A stretch of 64,000 nt of DNA from Acholoe squamosa (GCA_949317995.1 OX439036.1:21612854-21676853), one strand, 5' to 3'. Positions 23,624 to 35,243 are shown, numbered from the stretch's first letter. The notes: a model not told the origin generated them from the sequence alone. Made by a program: numbers and translations.

Positions 23624-24660
23624 GGAGCTTAATTCAAAACATCCTGGGATCACAACCCCATCGATCTTATAAAAACAGTGTTTAGGGATTAAACACCAGT
23701 GTTTAGAAGTTAAACACTTGGTTAAACACTTATTTGTCCCACTTTTCTAAACGCTTCTTAAGTGTTAAACGCGTTCAATTTTAAACATGTTTAACTAGGA
23801 GGTGTTTAACCAAGTGTTTAAATGCTAAACACTTAAACACTTCAGTGTTTAGGTGTTTGAGAATAAGTGTTTAAAAGCTAAACACCTAAACACTTCAAGT
23901 GTTTAGATGTTTAGATATTGGTGTTGAGAAAATTTGGTGTGTATCTTTAAACACCTTTTTTGCAGTGTATAGTGTAGGCACATATCATAAGAGCTGGTCT
24001 ACCCTATCTAATGCAGGGGTTGCATGCCTGTCCAGAATAGCTAGTCCTGGGATCACTTCACTATTCCACTTCCACCACTAAGATCACTGCGATCTTAGTG
24101 AAAGAAATGCATAGTGGTTTCACCTGAGTACAAGTGCACTTACAGGTAACACTCCAGATCGAAAGAGGGAACAGCCTGCTGATTACATAAACAGGGGAGG
24201 GAGGATGTTTACTGAGACCTTGAGGGCCCTTAGGCCTACTCATGCGTTAAGGGCACTCTAAGGTAATTCTTCCTTCTCAAGTTTTGAAGTGAAGTCCTAC
24301 CCCACTCCCTTTGGTATCCTCTTACTGCAAGCCAGACTATGTCTTTGCATTAAAGTAACTTATTTACAGATGGAATCTAATATATTTCTTAGCCCATATG
24401 GGGATGGGGAACGATGGTATAAGCACTCTTGTGAAGAAGAGTGACTCCACAGCTATTCCTTTATTTTGGGACTCTTACCCCTGTGCCTAGTCAGTTATTC
24501 TTGGAATAGTGTAGGAGGGCTGAGGCTAAGATCGATGCGATCTTAGTGCTGACTAGGATATGTGAACCCAGTCAACTCTTAAGATCGCTTAATAGGATAA
24601 GGCTGATTTATTCCTAAGATTGCTGGGGTTGTGATCCCAGGATGTTTTGAATTAAGCTCC
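23624..24660 (+). mobile_element. GGAGCTTAATTC element, copy 1, with nested insertion
   Basis: Terminal inverted repeats of about 45 bp start GGAGCTTAATTCAAAACA, continue through TCCTGGGATCACAACCCC, and are mirrored at 24615-24660. Copy 2 (63073-63817) shares the ends and most of the body in the same orientation. Copy 1 is longer because of the insertion at 23670-23969 and a different central segment (about 24275-24390). Internal palindromes contain GATCTTAGTG. No ORF of note. Confidence 0.85.
23670..23969. mobile_element. CACTGCAAAAA-family MITE nested in copy 1
   Basis: A 300 bp TGTTTA-rich element whose right end is ACACCTTTTTTGCAGTGTA, the reverse complement of the family's TACACTGCAAAAA start. 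The left end is worn (TAAAAACAGTG). It is flanked by TA on both sides (23668-23669 and 23970-23971). The unoccupied site reads CGATCTTAGTGTAGG at 63111-63125. A longer relative lies at 44153-45039. Confidence 0.85.
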
Positions 24661-25024
24661 TGGGAATGATATTGATTAGTAGTCCCTTTTTCTCCCCAAA
24701 ATGGCAAAAGTATGATAGCAAATTATTATATGAAAATCAATAAATATATTGAATTGTTTAGCAATAGTTGACCAGTCCCTATAGGTATAGAACTGAACCA
24801 ATTAAAACCTCTTTGCATATGATTTATAAGTATATGCTAGACGAGTAGATCTATATCAGTCTTTTGAATAGATCGCAGATTAAATGGAATAAGTCTGTAA
24901 ATTCATAATTTGGACTTCATGATAAAAGTTTTTACCTCACTGAATTGTGACAAAAAAAGATAGAATACATGCAGCCTGCCATGGGGTAAGAAATCCATTA
25001 GTATTTCCGGTTACATAGCTTCAG
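24661..25024. other. No gene recognised
   Basis: AT-rich spacer immediately upstream of the candidate ORF. Confidence 0.5.
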
Positions 25025-25288
25025 GTGGCCATGTCGTTATTTCCTTCCACAGCTTCTCTGCGTATGTCGCCATTACATGAATTGCCAACACTAGTCCTTC
25101 CTACAGCGATCCTGGCGGTTACCCCCCGAAAGCAGTGGGCTGTCACTCTGCTTTTAGCGACTGTCCCCTTGTTGTCAGGGGCGCGGTCTGATGATTGCCT
25201 TTATGGGATATTCAGAGCTGCTCGCGAGGGGAATGATGAGGCGACAAGGCGCTTGCTCGCATGCCAGAGGGCAGGGAGTGAATGGTGA
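25025..25288 (+). CDS. Candidate small ORF or terminal exon, signal-like segment plus ankyrin-like helix
   Basis: 87 codons in a locally CpG-rich, higher-GC stretch unlike the AT-rich surroundings. A hydrophobic segment WAVTLLLATVPLLSG is followed by ARSDDC and then IFRAAREGNDEATRRLL. That last piece resembles the first helix pair of an ankyrin repeat, but a single partial unit is weak evidence. A good acceptor (TTATTTCCTTCCACAG ending about 25052) could make this a terminal exon read from CTTCTCTG. Otherwise the ATG at 25025 or an in-frame ATG at 25064 could start it. An AATAAA lies 23 bases after the stop. No other exon was recognised nearby. Chance or a transposon remnant remains possible. 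Confidence 0.3.
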   Translation: MAMSLFPSTASLRMSPLHELPTLVLPTAILAVTPRKQWAVTLLLATVPLLSGARSDDCLYGIFRAAREGNDEATRRLLACQRAGSEW

Positions 25289-25310
25289 TAGCGGTTTCAG
25301 GTAGCAAGGG

Positions 25311-25316
25311 AATAAA
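25311..25316 (+). terminator. Candidate poly(A) signal AATAAA
   Basis: An AATAAA hexamer shortly downstream of the stop codon of the candidate ORF ending at 25288. The hexamer alone is common in AT-rich DNA. Confidence 0.25.
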
Positions 25317-26660
25317 ACCATAAAGGAATTATGTGAGTGATATGTCCCCTGGGGGATGACGGGAATCTCCTAGAATGTTCCACTGAGCAGTTCCAACGAA
25401 GAGATCCCATATATGAAGAACTCATCGTAGGCTTGCTAAATTATAGTTATTTGAGCAGCTCACTCTAAAATGGTCTGACCATATTATGGTATTGTCTTTG
25501 CTCATCAAATTGTGACATTGTCTCTTAGTGCCCTCCAGAAAGGCATCATTTCTTTCCTCAGCGGTAAAAGAATATGTCAGACATTTAATTTGCGAAATCA
25601 GTAAGGTGATAAAAGTCGTCCAAAATAGTCAATTCTCATGAAAGCTTTTGGTCCCGATAAAATAACCCTAACAACAAGCCAGGGTATGTTGAATACTTAT
25701 TGTTGATGTCGGTCTACGTACACTAAATAATGCATTGCATAATCTTGTACATAATGTGGTCCATGATAAGTGCATTATGTCAGACAAGTATTGGGTTTAG
25801 TGTGTTGAGGCGTCCAGACCTACATAATATGTTAAAGAAGTATTGTGTATCGCGTACCATGTTCCAGTTCACTAATATCAGAGGTTATGGTCGATACCCC
25901 CACTACTTCACCCTATGGGTGTATTTAATGTGACTATTTAACCTATTAATTTTTTTGTGTTTTTTTTTATAGATTATATGTAAAGAATCTATTATTTCAG
26001 ACATAGGGTAACTATAGTGCATTTCATTTAAAGCAACAGAGTAGTATTATATTATATACAAAAAGAGTTGTCATCATTTGGTTATCCGTTTCGATGTATA
26101 CATGACACCAATCTTGCATATTTGGAACACAGGTCACATATCACTTGTGCCTTGGCCTATACCATGGTCATCGTTCCATATCCCCAACAAATAAACATAT
26201 TATGCTGGATACTTATGTAGTGATAATCTGAGAGACATTAGGTGATATGATTATGGAGACATTTTATGCTTTATAAACACTGAACCCTTACCATGAAGAT
26301 ATACCATGGCTTATCCACATAATCACGACAAACATACATTCCACTAGAAACGTATTTGGAAGCTCACACCTTGGCTGTGACTGTATAATCTACTGGGCGG
26401 TGTATGCTTTAACCATGTGCATATACCGGTGAGGTAATCCCATGTAAATGACCCTGCATCCCTCCATCAGACGGATCAATAAGGTATTGACCAGGTAGGT
26501 AGCCTCTCACCACTCAGGTAACAAACCCTGGGTCAGGTGGTGTACACAAAGCTACACCTACAGCTAGCATCATGAACACTGGTAAAGTCAGGGTTTTGTG
26601 GTAGACATTCAGTGTAGGTGTATATGGAGAGGGTATTCACATCACATCTTGTAGTGGTAT
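25317..26660. other. No gene recognised
   Basis: Unique AT-rich sequence. The 67-codon ORF at 25730-25933 is unrecognised. Confidence 0.5.
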
Positions 26661-26785
26661 CAGGAGGTCATTTCTAAAGGTACTACAATCGCATACAGCA
26701 CTACGACTGCAAACTACAATGCTATTTCTATGGCAATGCTGATACAACTCGAAGGGAGCAGTCGTAATATGTTAAGATATACCAT
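26661..26785 (+). mobile_element. CAGGAGGCCATTTCT MITE, internally deleted copy
   Basis: The left end CAGGAGGTCATTTCTAAAGG and the right sub-terminal GCAGTCGTAATATGTTAAGA match the family at 31681-31959. Most of the interior is missing. Confidence 0.6.
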
Positions 26786-26963
26786 ACAGTTGTATAGACA
26801 AACACAGTTGATATTGCATATTCTACAAAGCTACAAATCTATGAGAAACAAGGTCTGAAGGAAAGGTTGATCATTACAATCTTAACAAGATATTTGCATG
26901 GTTGCAGTGCTACACTAAATTCAGAACACCAGCAGGTGCTAGCAACATATAGTTTTATTTATT

Positions 26964-26992
26964 ATTCTATGGTCTTAGGCAGACCATAGAAT
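26964..26992. repeat. Perfect 12 bp-arm hairpin
   Basis: ATTCTATGGTCT, loop TAGGC, AGACCATAGAAT. Unknown role. Confidence 0.9.
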
Positions 26993-27329
26993 AGTTACAA
27001 GAACCATGTTCACCGATGTTGAATCGCCCTTCTAGTGTAGACTTGCTAAGTCAAATCTATAGCCTAGCCACATATTGCCCTTTTTTACTCATATGATTAC
27101 ACATAGGGTTGCACAGGGACCAACCTATCCTTTTAATATTGGCTGTTAGTGCTTGGACAAAAAAAGTCTACTCACCCTGGATATAACTGTGAAAACCCAT
27201 TTTAACCCTTTAATGCACTGGTGTCTGTTTCTATAGGGGTATACATAGGGCAGTGCATAGGGTTTATGATGCATTGATTCACACTGAGATCCTTACAGGA
27301 TTAGCAGGCTGTCCAGGGGCCGCACATAC

Positions 27330-28510
27330 TTCCCTATGATGCATTGATGCAATTTAACCCTTAATGGATGGCATGATGCATTGATACACAGTCAACCCTT
27401 TATGAATGGCATGATGCATTGATTCACTTTAAGCCTTTATAGATAGCATGATGCATTGATGCACTTTTACCCTTTATTGGTGGCATGATGGATTGATACA
27501 CAGTTAACCCTTTATGAATGGCATGATGCATTGATTCACTTTAAGCCTTTATTGATGGCATGATGGATCGATACACAGTTAACCCTTTATGAATGGCATG
27601 ATGCATTGATGCACTTTAACCTTTTATGAAAGGCATGATGCATTCATGTACTTTAACCCTTTATGAAAGGCATGATGCATTGACAAACTTTAACCCGTTA
27701 AGAATGGCATGATGCAGTGATGCACTTTTACCCTTTATTGGTGGCATGATGGATTGATGCACAGTTAACCCTTTATGAATGGCATGATGCATTGATGCAC
27801 ATTTAACCCTTTATGAATAGCATGATGCATTGATGCACATTTAACCCTTTATGAATGGCATGATGCATTGATGCACATTTAACCCTTTATGAATGGCATG
27901 ATGCATTGATTCACTTTAAGCCTTTATGAATGGCATGTAGCATTGATGCACAGTTAACCCTTTATGGATAGCATGATGCATTGATGCACAGTTAACCCTT
28001 TATGGATAGCATGATGCATTGATGCAGTTAACCCTTTAAGGATAGCATGATGCATTGATGCACAGTTAACCCTTTATGAATGGCATTATGCATTGATGCA
28101 CAGTTAACCCTTTATGGATGTTACAAAGCATTGATGCACATTTAACCCTTCATGGATAACATGATGCATCGGTGCACTTTAACCCTTTATGAATGGCATG
28201 ATGCATTGATGCACTTTAACCCTTCATGGATAACCTGATGCATTGATGCACTTAACCCTTTATGGGTGGCATGATGCATTGATACACAGTTAACCCTTTA
28301 TGAATGGCATGATGCATTGATGCACATTTAACCCTTCATGGATAACCTGATGCATTGATGCACTTAACCCTTTATGGTTGGCATGATGCATTGATACACA
28401 GTTAACCCCTTAGGGATAGCATGATGCATTGATGCACAGTCAACCCTTTATTGATAGATAAGGCATTGATGTGCAGTTAACCCTTTTATGGATGGCATGA
28501 TGCTTTGTCA
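27330..28510 (+). repeat. Satellite array 1, 37-38 bp units (~31 copies)
   Basis: The unit is about AACCCTTTATGAATGGCATG followed by ATGCATTGATGCACAGTT; units vary by a few substitutions. Monomer drift (CACTTT versus CACAGTT) and mixed GATAGC/GAATGGC variants occur along the array. Related wording (GCATGATGC, AACCCTTT) also occurs in the inverted-repeat elements at 32.3 and 52.4 kb, which may be the source. It joins array 2 directly. Confidence 0.95.
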
Positions 28511-30365
28511 GCAAATATGTAATAATGCACTATCTGTCAGCAATTAGTCAATTTATGTTAGTAATTACTCACTTTTTGTCAGTAATTAGTCCAAATATGT
28601 CAGTAATAATGCACTATTTGTCAGCAATTAGTCAATTTATGTTAGTAATAACTCACTTTTTGTCAGTAATTACTCACTTTTTGTCAGTAATTAGTCCAAA
28701 TATGTCAGTAATAATGCACTATTTGTCAGCAATTAGTCAATATATGTTAGGTATTACTCACTATTTGTCAGTAGTTGTAAAAATATATCAGTAATAATGC
28801 ACTATTTGTCAGCAATTAGTCAATACATGTTAGTAATTGCTCATTATTGGTCAGCAGTTCATCAACATATGTCAGTAATCACTCACTATTTGTCAATATC
28901 TGATTGAATATTGAAAATTGAATTGAAAATAGCATTGAAAATTGCATTAAAAACTCGGGTCTTTTAGGTCTTAGACCTAACCTGCTCCATCTTATAACAA
29001 CACTTAGTCCACGTATGTCAGTAATTACTCACAATTTATCAGATATTAGTCAATATATGTCAGTAATTACTCGCCATTTATTAGGAATTAGTCAATATAT
29101 GTTAGTAATTACTCACCATTTGTTAGCAATTAGTCGAAATATGTCAGTATTTACTCACAATTTGTCAGCAATCAGTCAATATATGTCAGTACTTAGTCAT
29201 TTTATATCAGCAATTACCAATACATGTCAGTATTTACTCACAATCTGTCAGCAATTAGTCAATATATAACCAAGGAATAGCCATTGATTCAATTGTGCAT
29301 CCTCCCTTTCTCACAATTTGTCAGATATTAGTCAAAATATGTCAGTGTCTATGGACTATTTGTCAGCAATTAGTTAATATATGTTAGTAATTGTTCACTA
29401 TTTGTCATCAATTTGTCAATATATGTCAGTAATTACTCACTATTCATCAGCAATTAATCAATATATGTCAGTATTTACTCACTATTTGTCAGCACTAGTA
29501 ATTGTTCACTATTTGTCAGCAATTCGTCAATATATATCAGTATAATTTTACTCATAATTTGTCAGCAATTAATCAATATATGTCAGTACTAAGTCACTCT
29601 ATATCAGCAATTGTCAACACATGTCAGTATTTACTCACAATCTGTCAGCATTTAGTCAATATATAACAGAGAAATAGCCATTGATTCAATTGTGCATCCT
29701 GCCGACTGGTTTGTGTCAAAATATGTCAGTATATATGGACTATTTGTCAGCAATTAGTTAGTATAATTATGTTAGTAATTATTCACTATTTGTCAGCAAT
29801 TAGTCAATACATGGTAGTAGTTACTTCCATTTTATCAGCATTTAGTCAATATATGTTAGTAACTGCTCACTATTTGTCAGCAATTAGTCTATATGTCAGT
29901 AATTGCTCACTATTTGTCAGCAATCATTCAATATATATTAGTAATTACTCACTTTTTGTCAGCAATTAGTCGATATATGTCAGTAATTGCTCATAACTTA
30001 TCAGAAATTAGTCAATATATGTCAGTAATTACTCACTCTTTTTCAGCAATTAGTCAATATGTCAGTAATTGTTCACTATTTATCAGAAATAGTCAATATA
30101 TGTCAGTAATTACTCACTCTTTGTCAGCAATTATTCAGGATATGTCAGTACTTAGTCACTAGATATCTGAAATTAGTCAACACATGTCAGTATTTACATA
30201 CAATTTATCAGCAATTAGTCAATAAATGTCAGTATTTTACTCCATTTTTGTCAGCATTCATTCAATATATGCCAGTACCTCCTCCTATGTCGGTAATAAT
30301 GCAGTATTTGTGAGAAACTATTCAATGTATGTCAGTAATTACTCACTATTTGTCAGCAATTAGTT
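28511..30365 (+). repeat. Satellite array 2, 42 bp dimer of 21 bp monomers (~40 copies)
   Basis: Two alternating 21-mers, TGTCAGCAATTAGTCAATAT(A) and TGTCAGTAATTACTCACTAT(T), form a 42 bp unit. Non-repeat interruptions lie at about 28905-29005, 29276-29310 and 29673-29715. The last two share AATAGCCATTGATTCAATTG and sit 397 bp apart with matching variant monomers before them, which is evidence of a higher-order repeat. Because 42 is a multiple of three, long ORFs appear but have no protein meaning. Confidence 0.95.
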
Positions 30366-30970
30366 AAAGCATAGTTTAGCATAGCACATAGAACACAGTT
30401 GCCCATAGATCATTTTAGGGCAATGCCCAATCCTTAGACATTTTAAACTGTTAAAAAGATAGACTTAGATGATAGTTTCCGAAAGTACCATTAATTGTAT
30501 CCTCAAGTGCCAAAGTCCTCCTGTCAGACTCGAAATTGTTTTGCAATATGTGAACACCTAAAATGCTTAACAAACATTTCTGTCATCAACCAGGAATTCT
30601 TATGTTGTATGCCACAGTTTTGCAATAGAACCTCTTCGGGTGGCTAGCTTTAATTGATTCATGACAATGGCTCTTGTATAAAAGCCGTAACTTCAAAGGG
30701 GATTGAACCAGTAAAGAAGATTGATATCAAAACAATAGAGAAAATCGCAAGATGAGAAAACTAAGTTGAGATTTAACAGTGTTCTATGCATCACACAGAT
30801 CCAGACACCATAGATTCTGTGCCTTATTACATCGATTACCCAGTAACATGGATAACTAATTTCCAGCTCCCAACTGAGAGATTTATTATCTGTCAAGGCC
30901 CTGTTTTAGTTAGCCCTGTAATTAACAACCAGAAATTGACTGACATCTACCAGCATTCCCACAAAAACCT
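30366..30970. other. No gene recognised; spacer before promoter-like cluster
   Basis: Unique sequence. A 94-codon plus-strand ORF (30786-31070) runs into the promoter-like motifs and is not recognised. Confidence 0.45.
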
Positions 30971-31100
30971 CCAATTGGCTCAGACAAAGCTCTGCAGGAT
31001 ACCGACCAAGGTCAGGGTCATTAACAATTCAGGCGCATGCGCATCCCGTGCAGGTGTTTATGGGTATTGATTCCGTAATCATCTTTGCCGGAAACGGAAG
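30971..31100. promoter_or_regulatory. Candidate housekeeping-type promoter (CCAAT, NRF1, ETS motifs)
   Basis: Within 130 bp there is CCAATTGG (30971-30978, reading CCAAT both ways), the perfect NRF1-type palindrome GCGCATGCGC (31033-31042), CCGGAA (31088-31093) and CGGAAG (31095-31100), both ETS cores. NRF1 and ETS sites close together are known from TATA-less, often bidirectional metazoan promoters. Local CpG density is above background. No downstream coding exon could be identified, so the transcript could begin with a non-coding exon and continue beyond the window, or be a non-coding RNA. Confidence 0.4.
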
Positions 31101-31680
31101 GAGATAACGTTATTGATGACTGCAGCATGGTGGGAAGGCTAAAGTGGGCCGATAGTTGTGAATGCTGGTATTGTGCTCTATCAGGGGTAAATATACGGGA
31201 CTTTATATCGATTTGTATGGCTTTATATTTGAGAAGCTATATTAGATTTTAAATTAGACATGTTCTTTATGGATATATCTGTTTTATTTTTACTACATCG
31301 AAATCCATCATAAACCAACATTTTGTAAGACAGATTAGGCCACATATTACCAATCGATGTAAGCATGGTTATATTGTAATTTAGTGAGACAATCTTCACA
31401 AAATAGGTTTTGGTTCAACATCATACATTGAGAATAAATTAATGTCACTCCAACCCTCTAGCGCAAGGTATTGCGCACTGATGTTGCTCTTGATGACAAT
31501 TATCACCTGTGAGCTCGTACTGCTGATATTACTATTCTACTGTTTAAAACAAAAGGCCAATGAAATGTAATGGTTAATCATCTCCTTGCATTTGAAATAA
31601 CAAAATGCTAAATGCAAACATAGTTGAACTGTGCAAGTTCAATATCTCATATTCTAAGCAAATAAATTTGCATAGCAGTT
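31101..31680. other. No exon recognised downstream of candidate promoter
   Basis: AT-rich. A possible weak donor (GGG/GTAAATA near 31186) follows the promoter-like cluster, but nothing codes convincingly. Confidence 0.4.
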
Positions 31681-31959
31681 CAGGAGGCCATTTCTTAAGG
31701 TAGTACGACTGCATACAACCACTAAGATTTGACAACCTAAACGTTAGTGCCATACAGACTGTCATAGGTAATGCCCTACGACTGCTCTGTATGACCAGCA
31801 CTTATATAGCAATCACATAGAGTTTGGTAGGGCAGTCATATTGCTACAGGTACTACACGACCAATTGTCCAATACTATTGGGCTGTATTGTCACTAAAAT
31901 AACAGTTCCTACTACGATTTGAAAGTGGGCAGTCGTAGCCTGTTAAAAATGGCCTCCAG
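31681..31959 (+). mobile_element. CAGGAGGCCATTTCT MITE, full copy
   Basis: Inverted ends: CAGGAGGCCATTTCTTAAGG then TAGTACGACTGC on the left; GCAGTCGTAGCCTG then TTAAAAATGGCCTCCAG on the right. 279 bp, non-coding. Relatives at 26661-26785 and 53690-53949. Confidence 0.8.
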
Positions 31960-32270
31960 ATACTGTATAGTAGCCTTTAATTAGAAGTATCACTTCATTG
32001 GCCCTACAGCAATGGATGATGTATAACAAGCAGAAAGAACATGCAGGAGCACAAGGTATTGAAGCGGAGAATTCGCAAGATATATGATATCAGGATAAAT
32101 CAGATGTATACACATTCGGAAGACAAAGCGCTATTAAAGTATCACACCGATTAGATATAATTTAACCCTACCCATCCCCAGAGTATCACACTCCTCTATC
32201 ATATCACTCACCATGTGGGCAGCAAACGTACAAGCACGGGCCACATTGAGGGGCGCAGCCAGCCGGAATG
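31960..32270. other. No gene recognised
   Basis: Unique sequence. Confidence 0.5.
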
Positions 32271-32540
32271 AAAGGGTTAAATGAGGCGTGCTGCCGCGGT
32301 TCATTTAATACTTAACCCTTCAAAGTCCGCATGTATTGTGCATTAATGCATTATGCCGACCCTATCTGGTTTGTACACTCCTGGGGAATCATCCTGATGC
32401 ACCAATGCAGCGCCGGCGAGTAGACAAGGGATGCTGGATTGGTGCATCATGACGACCAAGGAGCATTAACATGTGGGCATCATGCAATACATAAAGGGTT
32501 AAACGAGGCGTTGTGCCACGGTTCACCTAATACTTAATTC
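32271..32540. mobile_element. AACCCTT...AAGGGTT inverted-repeat element between 42 bp direct repeats
   Basis: A 42 bp sequence starting GGGTTAAATGAGGCG with core CGGTTCA-Y-TAATACTTAA is directly repeated at 32273-32314 and 32497-32538. Between them lies a 182 bp segment with inverted-type ends (AACCCTTCAAAGTCCGCATG on the left; CATCATGCAATACATAAAGG on the right). Internal ATGCACCAATGCA and TGGTGCATCATG pair. Vocabulary overlaps the satellite at 27.3-28.5 kb and the element at 52.3 kb. Confidence 0.55.
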
Positions 32541-34440
32541 CCATACGCACAGGGACCAGTATATAGAACAGCTCTAGATAGCCACAGTGGAGATGAAGCC
32601 CAGGGGATGAAGCAATCTGAAGGATGAGGGATAGTTTGGGTAGTAATGTGTTGGGTAGTGTATATGTGGGCAACTTTATACCTACAGTTTCATTGTAATG
32701 TGTTATAATTAAATTGATGCTAGGGCAATTTCTGTTTTTTTGCCCGAAACTTATCGTAGGCAAGTTATTTTCCATAGTTATAATTATCATTCTGCCTTTA
32801 GGGTATATAGATATATTCCAGTAACTCAAATACTAACCAAAATATGTCTCACGTGCAAATATCCTTTGTAGACACCTGGGGTACAATAAGGCTCGCTTTC
32901 CCATTTCATGTCAAACATTTCTTAATATTATCTTTATGTATATATTTTAAATTCTCGTCATTATATCCTACCCGTACGTTTTTCCACCATAAGTACATGG
33001 ATAGGGGATACTCATTTCTGAGGCGTAACTTGAAGTCTATTTAGTTGTGCACGATAAGAAAATGTAGATCCGTCAATTACTGTAGCCTAATTGGCATTGC
33101 CTGATGATATAGGCATTCACAATCACTAGAAAATGCCAAGTTATGCACATGTCACATCAAATGTGTTAGAATCAACTAAACTAATAATGCTATGTCAGCA
33201 TGAATTCCACTTACTGTTATATAATATTGGCCCGTAAAAAGCACTAGGGTGTAAACTTTATATGCATTTGTCTCACATGGGCGGCTGGGGATATTGGCAA
33301 CAACTCCAACCTATGACTATGAGCTCCTAATATGCAAGTACGGTATGCAATCTCCACCTCCAATCCATGTCCCTTCAGCAGTCTTGCCTGTCCTTCTTCT
33401 CGTTTCCCTTTAAAGCCTGGGCTTCCTAAGCCCCATTAAAGGGGTCTATATATCTCCTCTTTCCTATCCCCTTGGCATGTCTGGTACGCATATGCGGGGC
33501 ACCAACACACATCTGTGATTTATTTACAATGTAGTTTTCTCACCATGAATATACCTTAGCTGTCGAAATAGCATTAAACATCTATTCCTCACTCCCTGTG
33601 TGCCATTTCTCTACTCGTCCCCCAACAAATCCCCATAGCATGATGGGTTTCATGCCGTCACTGTCACGCCCCATTAACATTTAATGTTTGATTAATTCCA
33701 TCTCCACTCCCTTTTTCATTCTTCCCGCTGAAGCATCTCATAGAGCTGGCTTAGTGCCAGTGTAAGCTCTTAAGTATCTGGGCCATTATCTGGACCTACG
33801 ATTCTGGTACAATTCATCAATATTTATAGCATGTAAACATTGCCACGTGCTGTATCTTATGTATAGTCTGTATTGGCCAATTAGAATTGCATCGAATCCC
33901 CAACCATTGCGATCCAAGTGTTCAATTATGACTCACTGGGTTATAAGATGTTGGTGCATTGTCCAAGCAAACCAGTACGGTACATAAACTGAAAATTTCA
34001 GACAAATATGTTTAAAATGGTCTCTGCTAGATACAGACGATGGTATTCTGTCTAAACTACCCATCTCAACTGAGAGAAACACTAATTGAATCTTATAGAA
34101 AATTTAATAGATAAAGATATCTAAACTAACTGCATCATGCATCACATGTAGAGTGAGGCTTCAGATTCACATCATCTGAACTGCCCTATAGTCATGGTTA
34201 ATAGCCAGACCCATCAGGGGAGAACACCCCTCTGCCGGGGATTTTTAATTCCACATTTGGCCACCAGGGAGCGTTGGAGGGCAAAATTACTCTAAAATCA
34301 TTATAAAAATACATTAAGGTAATTTTTGATGCAGAATTCAATGGTTTCATTTAAAGTGCACCATTTTTGGTAGAAATGGCCCACATTTGGATGGTAAAAT
34401 GAACATTTCTCATGAGAAATCAACCTATATGCCTGTTCCT
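32541..34440. other. No gene recognised
   Basis: Unique sequence. ORFs of 66-100 codons (32527-32829 minus, 32844-33044 plus) have no recognisable features. Confidence 0.45.
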
Positions 34441-34456
34441 GGTTGCCATGGCAACC
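34441..34456. promoter_or_regulatory. Perfect RFX X-box palindrome
   Basis: GGTTGCCATGGCAACC is a 16 bp perfect palindrome identical to the ideal RFX X-box. Such sites are known upstream of ciliary genes, but they also sit inside repeats. No gene start was identified within 1 kb. Confidence 0.4.
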
Positions 34457-35171
34457 ATTCCAATAGTTGAAATTTGCAGATTTTTATGCCAGTTTTTGGG
34501 GATATTCACCAGAAACCCAAAATTTAAACAGAAATGGAAAATTCCTTCTAGATCAAAATCTGGGATAAAAAGCACCATATTATTATAAATTTTTTATGAA
34601 AAAGGCTGATTTATTGTGTTTTTAATGTATTTAGAGCTTAATCATTGATTTCAGATATGAATAACGACCTATGTTCAAGGAGGGGTTCTGACATAACTAC
34701 TATGAATATTTAACCCAATGATGTCTCATTTTAAAGATCTTAGAATGAACATTGATAATGAATTTCCCTGCAGAGGGGTATTTTGGCTTGACTGGTCACA
34801 GTTATTTAGAGTATTCTCTAAACTGGTTATTTCAGACACCCCCATAGACCGCCCGGAGCTTAATGCTCAACCATTCCTGAATAATGGACCATACCAAGCC
34901 CATCCTTACAGCCACAAAGCCCACAGAGGGATCATTGCCTCAGCATAACCCAGACCCTCCTAACTCTTTCCCATTGTCACCCTATGGCACCTACACACGA
35001 TAGCCTCAGATTGTCCCCACCCAGCCTCTATCTTGGATCTAGTCACGACACCAAGATGTGATGGATAGACCCTCTCCAAGCAGATGTTCATCCCTTAAAC
35101 GTGCGTAACGGTGTTGGAGTCTGTGATGGAGAATGATGAGGATAATGGCTCAAGTGAAGGGCTCCTGAGCT
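34457..35171. other. No gene recognised
   Basis: Unique sequence. The ORF at 34718-34948 is unrecognised. Confidence 0.45.
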
Positions 35172-35243
35172 GTTGTGTGTGCTGCCTAGTGTGCTACTCT
35201 GTGAGCAGTTGTGTGTGCTGCCTAGTGAGCTACTCTGTACGCT
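35172..35243 (+). repeat. 36 bp tandem duplication in a decayed minisatellite
   Basis: Two 36 bp units start GTTGTGTGTGCTGCCTAGTG at 35172 and 35208. Degenerate GTGAGTTGCTC/GTGAGCTGCTC motifs continue to about 35545, suggesting an older array. Confidence 0.75.

Noticed and set aside
27330-28510. Possible CRISPR-like array
   Set aside because: Units are contiguous and drift gradually; there are no unique spacers and the surroundings are eukaryotic.
28525-30162. Series of ORFs with a 14-residue repeat (SVITHYLSAISQYM type)
   Set aside because: They result from a 42 bp satellite whose period is a multiple of three; frames change with every indel and nothing suggests selection on the protein.
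34229-34275. CTCF-like motif CCACCAGGGAGCG (and weaker ones near 14540 and 37930)
   Set aside because: Each has at least one mismatch at an important core position; without binding data or conservation it is not supportable.
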